Origin: Pelagerythrobacter aerophilus
Lineage (GTDB): Bacteria; Pseudomonadota; Alphaproteobacteria; Sphingomonadales; Sphingomonadaceae
Assembly: GCF_003581645.1 (NCBI RefSeq)
Contig: NZ_QXFK01000014.1
Coordinates: forward strand, 1 to 64,000
Direction: 5' to 3'
Length of the DNA: 64,000 nucleotides
How positions within the stretch are numbered: the stretch's first letter is position 1; each line of letters begins with the position of its first letter. Shown here in pieces: positions 35,737-44,479 of this stretch. The notes beneath the pieces are model-generated. The model saw only the letters and a list, made by a program, of their open reading frames with translations. It had not been told where the DNA came from and searched no databases. The position numbers and the translations under genes were made by a program.

Positions 35737-38184
35737 ATGCGTACCGCATACCTGTCGCTCTCGATCGTTGCAGTCATCGCGTGTGTGACCGCGGAGCAAT
35801 GCCACGCCCGGGCGTGGCAGAGCCCGGAGCGCGGGGAGGTTCGGCGGTCTGCCGAGCCATCCGCCGCAAATTCGGAAGTCCCCAGCACCGCCAGCGAGGA
35901 AGAGATAGTCGTAATCGGCAAGCGGTGGGGGCAGGCCGAGATCGCCTCGGAAACGGAGGTGGGCGAGGATGAGATTGCGGCTTACGGCGCGGACACCATC
36001 CAAGACCTTGTCCAAGGCATCGCACCGCTGATCGGCGGAAACGGCGACACCCCTGCGATACTGGTGAACGGAAGGCGGATCGGCAGTCCGGAGGAGATCA
36101 CCGGTTACCCGACAGAGGCGTTGAAACGTGTGGCGATCCTGCCTCCGCGGGCAGCTGCGCATTATGGCTTTCCAGCAGGACAGCGCGTCGTCAATCTCGA
36201 GCTCAAGAAGCACTACGCCAGTTGGGATGCGAACAGCGTCGTTACGGTTCCCACGGCGGGAGGCCGACGTAGTGTCCAAGTGTCCGCGGGGCGCACCGCA
36301 ATCGACGCGAACACCCGTTGGAACGTCCAGATTGCCACGTCCGATGAGACTATGCTTCTCAAGAGCGCTCGCCATGTGCCCGTCAGTGGGAACATCCTCC
36401 CGCTGCTGCCAACACTTCAGGGGCAGCCGGTCGATCCGAACCGCTTCGAATCCATATTGGGGGAGGTGCGCTCCCTGAATTTCAATGCGGGGGTGACTCA
36501 TCCGGTCGGAGCGCTCTCGGCGTCGTTGAGTTTCAATGCGGGCACCAACCGAGGACGGCAGCTGACCGGCTTGCCGCTCGGTACGATCACATTACCGCCG
36601 GGGAGTCCCTGGGTTCCGGCAACAGGGGCACCTGTCATCACGAGCCGGTTGCTGGATGGGCGAGCTCTGCAGAGCAGGCAGCAATCGGAGTCGTTCGGCC
36701 TATCGGCCTCGCTGTCCGGGCAAGTCCTTGGCTGGCAGACGGATGTCTCGGCCTTCTATTCGCACAGTCGAAGCGACAACATCTACGATCGCGGCTACGA
36801 CGTGATGGCCGTTCAGGACCTGGTCGACCTAGGAGATCCGACCTTCGACCCGTTCGGCTCTTGGCCAGGAACGCCGCTTCGCGCTGATCGCGCGCGGTTT
36901 CGCACCGACAGATTTGGAGCGACTTTCAACGCGTCGAAATCGGTTCTGACGCTGCCCGCAGGCGACTTGTATACTAGCATTACGGTCAATGCGCACCGCA
37001 ATCGGGCGCGCCAAACCTTCGTCGAAGGAGGTTCGTTGGCAACGCGGCGCGAACGCTCGGGTAGCGATGAGATGAACGCCCGATGGTCGCTTTCTCTTCC
37101 AGTGACAAACCAAGCCATGGACTCCCCGCTCGCAGCCTTGGGGGACATAGCGATGGATGTGTCGCTCGAGGTCGGCGGCGCGACACGAACCCGGACGCGG
37201 CACAAATGGAACGCGGGTGTCCGCTGGTTGCCCTTTCCGGCTTTGGATTTGCGGGTTGCGATGAGCGGTGAGACGACAGAGCCGACGTTCGAGCAGCTCT
37301 ATGGCCCGCCCATCGAGATCGTCACCCGCATGTTCGACTTCTTGCAGCAGGCGTATGTTCAACCGGTTCAAGTATTCGGCGGTAATCCTGGTCTCGACGG
37401 GGGAAGCATCCGCAATCTCGCAATCGATGCGATGGTCCGGCCGTTCGAAAGCGACCTGGCGACGCTCAACTTCGGGTACGCTCGCCAGATTTCGCGCGGT
37501 GGCATCACCTCCTTCCCGGCCCTCACTCCCGAGATCGAAGCTGCGTTTCCGGGACGCGTTACCCGCGATGCCGATAGCTCGCTCGTCGCAATCGATGCGC
37601 GTCCCATCAACATCGCGTACGACCGGACGGAGGCTATCACATCAGGTCTGACGCTGCGTTACGTGGAGAAGCCCGATCGCCCGGAGGGCGAGGTGGCCGA
37701 GCCGAATGCGTTCACGCCATGGACCGCGAGCTTGTCCCTCATCCACAATTGGCAGCTCAGCAGTGAAACGGTGATACGCGAGGGCTTGCCGGTTCTGGAC
37801 CGCCTGCGCAGCAGCGGCCAGCCGCGTCACACCATCGCGCTGAACTTGGTATTGGGTCGGCGCGGGCTGGGCGTTAGCCTCAACGGAAACTGGAGTAGCG
37901 CGGCCCAAGTCGCATCAGGCGAAGGCACGAACGATGTAACGTTCCGATACTCGCCTACGGTGTTGTTCAATCTGGGGTTATTCGCCGAGCCCGAGCATTG
38001 GGGCGAAGGGGGCGGTGAAGGGACCTGGACTTCCGGTCTGAGAATTTCTCTCGATGTGCAGAACTTGCTGAACGGATACCGGAAGATGTCGGCCCTTGGT
38101 CAGGACTCGTTCCGCACATACGGCCGCGACGAAGTCGATCCCTTAGGCCGCACAATCCGGCTCAGCGTTCGGAAGCAATTTTAA
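35737..38184 (+). CDS. TonB-receptor-like outer-membrane protein with plug (locus B)
   Basis: 815 aa. Starts MRTAYLSLSIVAVIACVTAE (signal peptide), then EEEIVVIGKRWGQAEIASE (TonB-box-like) and a plug-like region (DTIQDLVQGIAPLIGGNGDTPAILVNGRRIGSPEEITGYPTEALKRVAILPPRAAAHYG). The barrel ends RDEVDPLGRTIRLSVRKQF. Homologous throughout to 11934-14501 of locus A. The start is fixed by the signal peptide and the ATG at 35737; no good ribosome-binding site. The conserved AAAHYG and VVNLELKKHY motifs right after the plug are shared by both copies and could be used to define the family. Confidence 0.82.
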   Translation: MRTAYLSLSIVAVIACVTAEQCHARAWQSPERGEVRRSAEPSAANSEVPSTASEEEIVVIGKRWGQAEIASETEVGEDEIAAYGADTIQDLVQGIAPLIGGNGDTPAILVNGRRIGSPEEITGYPTEALKRVAILPPRAAAHYGFPAGQRVVNLELKKHYASWDANSVVTVPTAGGRRSVQVSAGRTAIDANTRWNVQIATSDETMLLKSARHVPVSGNILPLLPTLQGQPVDPNRFESILGEVRSLNFNAGVTHPVGALSASLSFNAGTNRGRQLTGLPLGTITLPPGSPWVPATGAPVITSRLLDGRALQSRQQSESFGLSASLSGQVLGWQTDVSAFYSHSRSDNIYDRGYDVMAVQDLVDLGDPTFDPFGSWPGTPLRADRARFRTDRFGATFNASKSVLTLPAGDLYTSITVNAHRNRARQTFVEGGSLATRRERSGSDEMNARWSLSLPVTNQAMDSPLAALGDIAMDVSLEVGGATRTRTRHKWNAGVRWLPFPALDLRVAMSGETTEPTFEQLYGPPIEIVTRMFDFLQQAYVQPVQVFGGNPGLDGGSIRNLAIDAMVRPFESDLATLNFGYARQISRGGITSFPALTPEIEAAFPGRVTRDADSSLVAIDARPINIAYDRTEAITSGLTLRYVEKPDRPEGEVAEPNAFTPWTASLSLIHNWQLSSETVIREGLPVLDRLRSSGQPRHTIALNLVLGRRGLGVSLNGNWSSAAQVASGEGTNDVTFRYSPTVLFNLGLFAEPEHWGEGGGEGTWTSGLRISLDVQNLLNGYRKMSALGQDSFRTYGRDEVDPLGRTIRLSVRKQF

Positions 38185-38220
38185 CCGCAATTGCCGATCG
38201 TAGGCGGCATGCAGCGCGAA

Positions 38221-38847
38221 TCAGCGGATCGCTTCAGGAATGCCGGAAGGGATCAGGAACAGCGGCAGGATCCGCGCGATCAGGTCGCGCATCGCGTCGT
38301 CCTTCTGATCGAGCATCTCGCGCACGTGCGGGCCAATCAGCGCATCGCCGAAGGCGCTGACCGCCATCATCAGCACCGCGGCGCGGACGCGTTCGGGTGC
38401 CGCATCGTCGGTCGACTGGCCGACGATCGCTTCCACCAGCGCCCGCACGGCCTCGCGCACGGGTTCGAGCTGCTTCACGTCGCCGGACAGGATGATCCAG
38501 GCGGCAAGGGGGCCCGCGCCGCCCTTGTCGAACGCGTCGAACACTTTGTCGGCGACCGTTCGCGGCGCCGCCGCGTCGGTCTTGAGCAGCTCCACCACGT
38601 TGTCGAGCGCCGAGGTCAGGTCGCGAATCATCGATCCCATCAGGGCCGATTGCAGGCTCGCCGCCGATCCGAAGTGATGCAGCACGTTGGCATGCGTCAT
38701 GCCGATCTCGCGGCCGACATTGGCGACGGTCACGGCCGCCGGTCCTCCCGCGAGGAGTAGCTTGCGGGCCGCAATCAAGGCCTCGTCGCGAACCTCGTCG
38801 CCCATCCGCTTGCGCCGCCGGATCGGTTCCTTCCTGCCGTATGCCAT
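38221..38847 (-). CDS. TetR-family transcriptional regulator
   Basis: 208 aa. The N-terminal helix-turn-helix is ALIAARKLLLAGGPAAVTVANVGREIGMTHANVLHHFGSAASLQSAL, and the C-terminal ligand domain is helical (AFDKGGAGPLAAWIILSGDVKQLEPVREAV..). It lies convergent to outer-membrane protein B and divergent from the metal-dependent hydrolase. A perfect 20-bp palindrome in the divergent region (38944-38963) is its likely operator, giving auto-control. Related sites on two locus B promoters suggest it also governs those genes (inference). Confidence 0.9.
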   Translation of the reverse strand: MAYGRKEPIRRRKRMGDEVRDEALIAARKLLLAGGPAAVTVANVGREIGMTHANVLHHFGSAASLQSALMGSMIRDLTSALDNVVELLKTDAAAPRTVADKVFDAFDKGGAGPLAAWIILSGDVKQLEPVREAVRALVEAIVGQSTDDAAPERVRAAVLMMAVSAFGDALIGPHVREMLDQKDDAMRDLIARILPLFLIPSGIPEAIR

Positions 38848-38943
38848 TGTGTCTCCTCCCGATGGGGCGCGGCGTTATACCCGGTCTTACCATACAGACG
38901 CGGCGAGACGCGTCATCCCTAGTGATCAATCCATATGAAGGAT

Positions 38944-38963
38944 TTACATTGACATCAATGTAA
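38944..38963. promoter_or_regulatory. perfect 20-bp palindrome, probable TetR operator
   Basis: TTACATTGACATCAATGTAA: two 9-bp arms around CA, in the divergent region 97 bases from tetR and 35 bases before the hydrolase start. Its position and symmetry are as expected for a TetR dimer site. Confidence 0.75.
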
Positions 38964-38997
38964 TTCATAAAGCCCGGGATAGTTCGGAGGATTGAGC

Positions 38998-39849
38998 ATG
39001 TCCCGCTCCCAAACACCTGAAGTCACGATTCACAAGCGCAACTGGAAATTCGGCCGGAACGAGCCCGCCCGCCGCTGGTGGCACGGGGGCGACCCGGGGC
39101 GCACCGCCTTCTTCAATGCGCTCTCCTCCACCTTTCCCGTGGGCGAGAAGTTCTTCATGACCACCGTGCGCCACTACCGTGACGACGCGCCCGAGTCGCT
39201 GCGCACGCAGATCGACGATTTCGTCTATCAGGAATCGATGCACACGCGCGAGCACGTGTTCTTCAACAAGCAGGCGCGCGATGCCGGATACGACATTCGC
39301 TCGGGAGAGGACCGTGCGGCGCGCACGATCGCCTGGGCCAAGCGCCGCAAGCCGGTGATGCAGCTAGCGGCGACCTGCGCGCTGGAACACTTCACGGCGA
39401 CCCTGGCGAACGCGGTGCTCTCGAACGCCGAACATCTCGCCGGCGCCGAGCCGGAAGCGCAGCGCATGTGGCGGTGGCACGCGATCGAGGAGATCGAGCA
39501 TAAGGCGGTCGCTTACGACACCTGGCTTCACGCGACGCGCAAGTTCCCGCGCTGGCGGCGCTGGCTCGGGCGTTCCTTCGCGATGGCCGCGGCGACGGTG
39601 CGGTTTCACTATGTCATCTTCCGCAACACCGCGGATCTGCTCCGCCAGGACGACAGGAACGACTTCGCCACCTGGCGCAAGCTGCTGCACTATCTCTATG
39701 TCCGCCCGGGCGCCATGCGCCTGCTGGTGGGCAGCGCGATCGGGTACATGCGCCCCGGCTTCCACCCTTGGCAGCATGACGACCGGGCGCTCGTGGCGCG
39801 GGCGCTCGACACCCTCACGCCGCCTGCCGATGCGGAACTCGCGTCGTGA
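38998..39849 (+). CDS. metal-dependent hydrolase, ferritin-like (PF10118/COG3687 type)
   Basis: 283 aa. Conserved blocks of the family: RRWWHGGDPGRTAFFNALSSTFPVGEKFFM, SVRHYRD-like TVRHYRDDAP, FVYQESMHTREHVFFNKQ, ALEHFTA and RWHAIEEIEHKAVAYDTW. The repeated E..H motifs build a di-metal helical site. The family is predicted hydrolase/oxygenase-like; the substrate is unknown. ATG 38998 has GGAGGA six bases upstream. It is divergent from tetR, under the palindrome, and overlaps the next gene (GTGA). Confidence 0.88.
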   Translation: MSRSQTPEVTIHKRNWKFGRNEPARRWWHGGDPGRTAFFNALSSTFPVGEKFFMTTVRHYRDDAPESLRTQIDDFVYQESMHTREHVFFNKQARDAGYDIRSGEDRAARTIAWAKRRKPVMQLAATCALEHFTATLANAVLSNAEHLAGAEPEAQRMWRWHAIEEIEHKAVAYDTWLHATRKFPRWRRWLGRSFAMAAATVRFHYVIFRNTADLLRQDDRNDFATWRKLLHYLYVRPGAMRLLVGSAIGYMRPGFHPWQHDDRALVARALDTLTPPADAELAS

Positions 39850-40274
39850 GGGCCGTTGCGGTCATGCTCGGGCTCCTGCTCGCCGCATCCGCGCCGGCCG
39901 CAGCGGCGGACGGCAGCCGGCTTCTGGGTGTCTGGGCGACCGGCAGCGAAGGCGGCCGGGTCGAGATCTATCGCTGCGGCGAAGCCTTGTGCGGCAGGAT
40001 CGTCGACGCGACGCGGCTGCGTGCAAATCCCGATCTGCGGGACGTGCGCAATCCCGACAAGTCGCTCAGGGATCGCAAGCTGAAGGGACTGGTGGTGCTG
40101 CGCGGCTTCACCGGCGGTCCCGCCGAATGGCAGGGCGGCCCGGTCTACGACCCGGAATCGGGCGATGGAGCCGCCAAGGGCTATCTGACCCTGCGCCGCG
40201 ACGGCAAGCTGGAGGTCAAGGGCTGCAAGGCCGCGATCTTCTGCCGCACCAAAGTCTGGACGCGCTTACGCTGA
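39846..40274 (+). CDS. DUF2147 secreted protein
   Basis: 142 aa. Signal peptide (VMLGLLLAASAPAAAA). The mature part reads LLGVWATGSEGGRVEIYRCGEALCGRIV, then DPKN-like NPDKSLRDRKLKGLVVLRGF and WQGGPVYDPESGDGAAKGYLTLRRDGKLEVKGC, the full DUF2147 pattern (lipocalin-like, often heme- or stress-related, function unproven). It starts at GTG 39846, overlapping the hydrolase stop by four bases, so the pair forms an operon under the TetR operator. Confidence 0.9.
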   Translation: MRAVAVMLGLLLAASAPAAAADGSRLLGVWATGSEGGRVEIYRCGEALCGRIVDATRLRANPDLRDVRNPDKSLRDRKLKGLVVLRGFTGGPAEWQGGPVYDPESGDGAAKGYLTLRRDGKLEVKGCKAAIFCRTKVWTRLR

Positions 40275-40330
40275 AGTCCGGTTCCACACCTCTCCTCGGA
40301 GGGAGCGGTGGTCGCAGCCGCCCCTCTGTG

Positions 40331-40369
40331 CGCCCACGGCATTCCATCGGTGTCGTGGGCGTCTTTTTA
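40331..40369 (+). terminator. rho-independent terminator of the hydrolase-DUF2147 operon
   Basis: CGCCCACG, 15-base loop, CGTGGGCG followed by TCTTTTTAT. Perfect 8-bp GC stem plus a T-run, 57 bases after the stop. Confidence 0.8.
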
Positions 40370-40639
40370 TGATCGACACAGGCGCACGACTCCAAGCGGA
40401 CGCCGCGCGGTGCGCGGCGGCGTTCCTGATGGGCCTGCCCCTCTCGCGCGGGGTGGGCGGCGCTCCCTTCTGGGCTCGCCGCTGCGGCCCGCAAGCCGGC
40501 TCACGCCGGCTCCTCCACTGATCGTTCCGGCCTGACGGTGCGGGCCGCCGTGCGCGGCGAGCCCGGCAGTCGCTTCACCGCCCACCCCCCGCTTCGGGGG
40601 AGGCCCGGTCGGGTTTGGGGGCGGGAAGGAGGCTCGATC
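40370..40639. other. leader of ardC, GC-rich, no gene
   Basis: 270 bases of very GC-rich sequence (CCCACCCCCCGCTTCGGGGGAG hairpins around 40580-40605). No credible gene and no clear promoter boxes. It ends with AAGGAGG, the ribosome-binding site of ardC. This is probably the left margin of the plasmid-derived segment. Confidence 0.4.
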
Positions 40640-43600
40640 ATGCACCCGGACCCCGACCGTTGCACCGGAACCCGGCGCCGCCGATCCACTCCGTCCGCCC
40701 GCGCGGGCAAGACGGCAGAATCGCATGCCGATCTCTACGACGACGTCACCCAGCGGACCGTCAGCGAACTCGAGGCAGGGCGGCTCCCGTGGGTCCAGCC
40801 CTGGGGCGCCAGCGCCGGTACGCCCGGACCCGGCTTGCCGCGCAACGCGCTCACCGGTCGCAGCTACTCGGGCATCAACAGTGCGCCGTATCGGCGCGAG
40901 AAGAAGGAGGTATCGAATGAACGATCAGGTTCGCTGGTAATGACCTGTATCCACCGGACTAACCTTGGCCAGAAATGGCTGCGACCTCGAAAGAGGCGGG
41001 GGACAACAGCATGTCCGGAAAAGGCCCAAAGCGTCGAAGCCATTTGTGGCGCGGCGGGTCAGGATAAGACGTGCATGGCGAAAGCTATACTGCCTGAACC
41101 CCAGTTTGCAGCGACTTACACCCGCAGTGGTGCCGTAGAATGGCTGACATGGCACATCGGACGGTCGGAAAGTGCGACGTTTATACTTTCCGCGAGCCGG
41201 TCCTCCGACGTTGAGAGGCCCGGTCTACCAGCTCGTCCGACGCATCCTCTGTATGGAGGGGCAAGTGAACGAACGGGGTGCCTAAACACGTCGAAACCTC
41301 CCACTCGCGTAAATGCGGGATCGCCTAAACAGGACGGCTTTGCCGGACCTGCATGGCGACGGAGCCGTCATAGTACTCAAATGCCCGGCGTAACGGCCGG
41401 GACAGTCGCCGGGCGACCGGCGGACGATCGATGCGATAAGCACGGGGCGATCCGCGTGAAACGCCCACCGATCGGGGGAAGGGCGGCAGCTTCCACGATC
41501 CGAACGACTTTGACGGGGGCGTGCTAATGCTGCCGGAAACCGTCGAAAAGGCAATCGGATCACTCCCGACCGTGGTGCGGTCGGGCCGGCGGGCTAATGG
41601 CCTGTTCCGCCTGATGAAAAGCCCGTCCCTCTGGGATCAGGCCTATCTGAAGGTCGCCGCCAACAAGGGGGCGATGACCCCGGGCATCGATGGACGAACG
41701 TTCGACGGCTACTCGCCCGAGAAGGTCCGCTCCATCATCGCTCGGCTATCGGACGGATCATATAAGCCCGCTGCTGTACGTCGTGTCTTGATACCCAAGT
41801 CCGACGGTCGCATGCGACCGCTCGGCATACCGACCACGGAGGACAGGCTTGTCCAGGAGGTGGTCAGGATCGTGCTCAACCAGATCTACGAGCCCATCTT
41901 CGATGATGCGAGCCACGGGTTCCGGGAAGGTCGGTCCTGCCACACTGCGCTGAAAACCATCGGTGCGGTCTGGACGGGCGTCAAATGGTTGGTGGACGTC
42001 GATGTTGTCAGCTTCTTCGACAATATCGATCACGCCGTCCTCCTGCGCCTGCTCGAAAAGCGGATCGAGGATCGACGCTTCATCGCGTTGATCCGAGGGA
42101 TGCTCAAGGCGGGTTATTTGGAGGACTGGCGCTTCCACCGCACCCTGAGCGGCACCCCGCAAGGCGGCGTCGTCTCTCCGTTGCTGGCCAACATCTACCT
42201 GCACGAACTCGATGAGTGGATGCGCGGTAAGATCGCGGCCTTCGACAAAGGGGTGAAGCGAGCCATGCACCCGGATTACCGCCGGGTGAAGGATCGCATC
42301 TGCAAACTCCGTCGCCGGGTCGAGAAGCTTCGCGCAAGCGAGAACCCCGACCCGGTCGTGATCCAGTCCCTGTTGGACAGGATCGGTCATGAAAGCGCGG
42401 AAAGCCGGACGATCCCGGCCACCGATGCTCTCGATCCGAACTACCGCAGGCTCCGCTACTGCCGTTATGCCGATGACTTCCTCATCGGTGTGACCGGCAG
42501 CAAAGCTGAGGCCCGCCAGATGATGGACGAGGTCAGGGACTTCCTGGCCGAGCACCTGAAACTGGAGGTGTCCGAGGCGAAAAGCGGCATCCGGCATGCT
42601 TCGGACGGGGCGCGCTTCCTCGGTTACGACATCTGCACACGGACCAATCCCAACTCCTATCGCGCGAACTTCGGCACTCGCCGGGTCACGCGGCGGGGGT
42701 GCCGGGACCGGGTGCAGCTGCACGTGCCACGGGAGCGGGTGCTGCGGTTCGTTCAAGATAAGAAGTGGGGGCGCTTCGACGCCTGCAAACCGACCCACCG
42801 ACCCGCGCTGCTCTACGCCAGTGATGTAGAGATCGCTGCCGCCTACAATGCCGAACTGCGTGGCTTCGCCAACTATTATGCCTTGGCGCATGATGTGAAG
42901 CGCAAGCTGAACAAGGCCGAATATCTGGCCTTCGGAAGCTTCCTTCGCACGCTCGCCAACAAGCATAAGAGTACAACGACGCGTATCGCAAGACGGCTGC
43001 GAAAGGGGCAGGAATTTTACGTCACCTACAAGGTGAAGGGCGAAACCCGGTCGATTAAACTCTGGAAGCTGAAAGACTTGGTGCCAGCGGTGAGGCGATA
43101 TGGCGTCGTCGATGCCATCCCGCACACGCCGTTCGTATACCGTCAAACGGAACTGGTCGAACGCCTCAATGCCCGAATCTGCGAGCGTTGCGGTCGGGAT
43201 GATCAACCGTGCGAGGTCCATCACGTCCGGAGGTTGAACGACCACCGTCGAGACGACGATTACCTGAGCTACATGCGTGCCGCGCGCTCGCGCAAGCGCA
43301 TCGTGCTCTGCGTGGACTGCCATGAGAAGGTCCACAGCTATCGGCCCTACACCCGCCCACCAAGGGACTTTGGAAGTGGAGAGCCGGATGCGGTGAAAGC
43401 CGCACGTCCGGTTCGGAGGGAGGCTGAGCCATGTTCTCTCTGAGACGAGGCCAGCCCACCCTACTCCTCATCCTCTGGGGCGCGGTCATCGAGCATGGCT
43501 ATCCGGCCCAAGGCTGGCTGACATTCCGGCAGGCGCGCGCGGCGGGCGGCTCGGTCCGCAAGGGGGAGCGCGGGACCGCGATCGTCTATGCCGACCGCTT

Positions 43601-44201
43601 CGTCCCGGCAGCCGAACGGCAACGCGCTCGCGACGCCGGGGAGGAGGCGCGCAGCGTCCCGTTCCTCAAGCGCTTCACCGTGTTCAATGCCGCGCAGTGC
43701 GAGGGATTGCCGGATGACGTTCCGGCATCGGCCCCGCCGCTGCCCGAGCGGGAGCTCTTTCCCGTCGCCGAAGAGGTGATCGCGGCGAGCGGTGTCGAGG
43801 TCCGGATCGGCGGAGACATGGCCTATTACGCGCCGGGTCCCGACTACGTGCAGGTTCCGCCGCAGCCGGCGTTCTTCCACCAGATCGATTACTACCGCAC
43901 CTGCCTGCACGAGCTTGCCCATGCCACCGGGCATGCCTCGCGTCTCGCGCGCGATCTGTCCGACCCGTTCGGCTCGAAAGGCTACGCGCGCGAGGAGCTC
44001 GTCGCCGAACTCGGCAGCGCCTTCCTCTGCGCGGCGCTCGGCATTCGTCCGACCGTCCGCCATGCCGATTATATCGCCTGCTGGCTCGACGTACTGCGCG
44101 AGGACAGCAGGGCGATCTTCCGCGCCGCGAGCGCGGCCAGCAAGGCGGCCGACTGGCTGCTCGCCCGCCGCCCTGCACAGCAAACGGAGGCGCAGGCGTG
44201 A
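40640..44201 (+). CDS. ardC: ArdC-type antirestriction protein, split by a group II intron (exons 40640-40880 and 43465-44201)
   Basis: Joining the two exons gives 978 bases, 325 aa, in frame. Exon 1 holds [26 protein letters not shown] and [12 protein letters not shown], the single-strand-DNA-binding N domain. Exon 2 continues [32 protein letters not shown], and a zinc metallopeptidase-like domain with HELAHATGH in residues around 228. The joined codon at the junction reads GIN-I-LILWG, exactly the family sequence. ArdC proteins of plasmids and ICEs protect incoming DNA from restriction. Without splicing, the frame of exon 1 runs into intron sequence. Expression therefore depends on intron splicing. 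Confidence 0.9.
40881..43464 (+). mobile_element. group II intron inserted in ardC, complete (2584 bases)
   Basis: The 5' end is GTGCGCC (consensus GUGYG) at 40881 and the 3' end is ...CCTAC (AY) at 43464. Domain V is recognisable at 43381-43414 (GAGCCG...GTGAAA...GGTTC, 34 bases). The 3' boundary follows the domain VI region. The intron encodes a full maturase/reverse transcriptase in domain IV. Removing 40881-43464 restores ardC exactly in frame, which fixes both boundaries independently of consensus. Confidence 0.9.
41521..43443 (+). CDS. ltrA: group II intron reverse transcriptase/maturase with HNH endonuclease
   Basis: 640 aa. Reverse-transcriptase blocks in order: [40 protein letters not shown]-like [51 protein letters not shown] and the catalytic YADDFLIG near residue 319. 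Then come FLGYDI, the maturase X domain, and an HNH end with [16 protein letters not shown] and CVDCHEKVH. It splices the intron and copies it into new sites. The reading frame runs on through domain V to the stop at 43443, as in many bacterial introns. Start GTG 41521. Confidence 0.95.
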   Translation: MLMLPETVEKAIGSLPTVVRSGRRANGLFRLMKSPSLWDQAYLKVAANKGAMTPGIDGRTFDGYSPEKVRSIIARLSDGSYKPAAVRRVLIPKSDGRMRPLGIPTTEDRLVQEVVRIVLNQIYEPIFDDASHGFREGRSCHTALKTIGAVWTGVKWLVDVDVVSFFDNIDHAVLLRLLEKRIEDRRFIALIRGMLKAGYLEDWRFHRTLSGTPQGGVVSPLLANIYLHELDEWMRGKIAAFDKGVKRAMHPDYRRVKDRICKLRRRVEKLRASENPDPVVIQSLLDRIGHESAESRTIPATDALDPNYRRLRYCRYADDFLIGVTGSKAEARQMMDEVRDFLAEHLKLEVSEAKSGIRHASDGARFLGYDICTRTNPNSYRANFGTRRVTRRGCRDRVQLHVPRERVLRFVQDKKWGRFDACKPTHRPALLYASDVEIAAAYNAELRGFANYYALAHDVKRKLNKAEYLAFGSFLRTLANKHKSTTTRIARRLRKGQEFYVTYKVKGETRSIKLWKLKDLVPAVRRYGVVDAIPHTPFVYRQTELVERLNARICERCGRDDQPCEVHHVRRLNDHRRDDDYLSYMRAARSRKRIVLCVDCHEKVHSYRPYTRPPRDFGSGEPDAVKAARPVRREAEPCSL

Positions 44202-44455
44202 TCGACCTTCCGCCTCATCTCGTGCGCGGCCTGCGGCTCAATACGGCCTTGTCGCAGCGTCACGCCGAGCGCGGGCAGGCGTTCGATCCCTGGCCCGTGA
44301 TCAAGCTGTTCAACCCGGCCGGCGCGGCGACCTGGATTGCCACCGAGCTGCACGAGGACGGCGACGCCCTGTTCGGCCTCGCCGACCTCGGCTTCGGATG
44401 CCCGGAACTCGGCCGCTGCTGCCCTACTGTCAATCAGTTTGGCATGCCAAACTGA
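44198..44455 (+). pseudogene. DUF2958 protein, C-terminally truncated at a recombination junction
   Basis: The frame (GTG 44198, overlapping the ardC stop) reads [42 protein letters not shown] and ALFGLADLGFGCPELG, the DUF2958 pattern found next to antirestriction genes on plasmids and ICEs. After CPELG (about 44414) the sequence changes to RCCPTVNQFGMPN and stops. The family normally continues for about 30 residues. The break lies 19 bases before the GntR-type palindrome, marking the edge of the plasmid-derived segment. Confidence 0.75.
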
Positions 44456-44474
44456 TCTATTTCTGTCATACCAA
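44433..44474. promoter_or_regulatory. tandem GntR/FadR-type operators downstream of gntR
   Basis: 44433-44456 is a perfect 24-base palindrome centred on TTGGCATGCCAA (44439-44450). A second copy, CTGTCATACCAA, sits at 44463-44474, 24 bases away centre to centre. FadR-family regulators bind TTGGTATGACAA-like sites. A third copy, TTGTCATGCCAA, precedes the receptor at 48463-48474. Confidence 0.65.
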
Positions 44475-44479
44475 TGTGG

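Noticed and set aside
41758..43335. 525-codon minus-strand frame
   Set aside because: Antisense shadow of the intron reverse transcriptase.
44433..44456. 24-base perfect palindrome as a terminator
   Set aside because: It has no loop and no T-run, and its core repeats nearby and at the receptor promoter, which fits an operator better.
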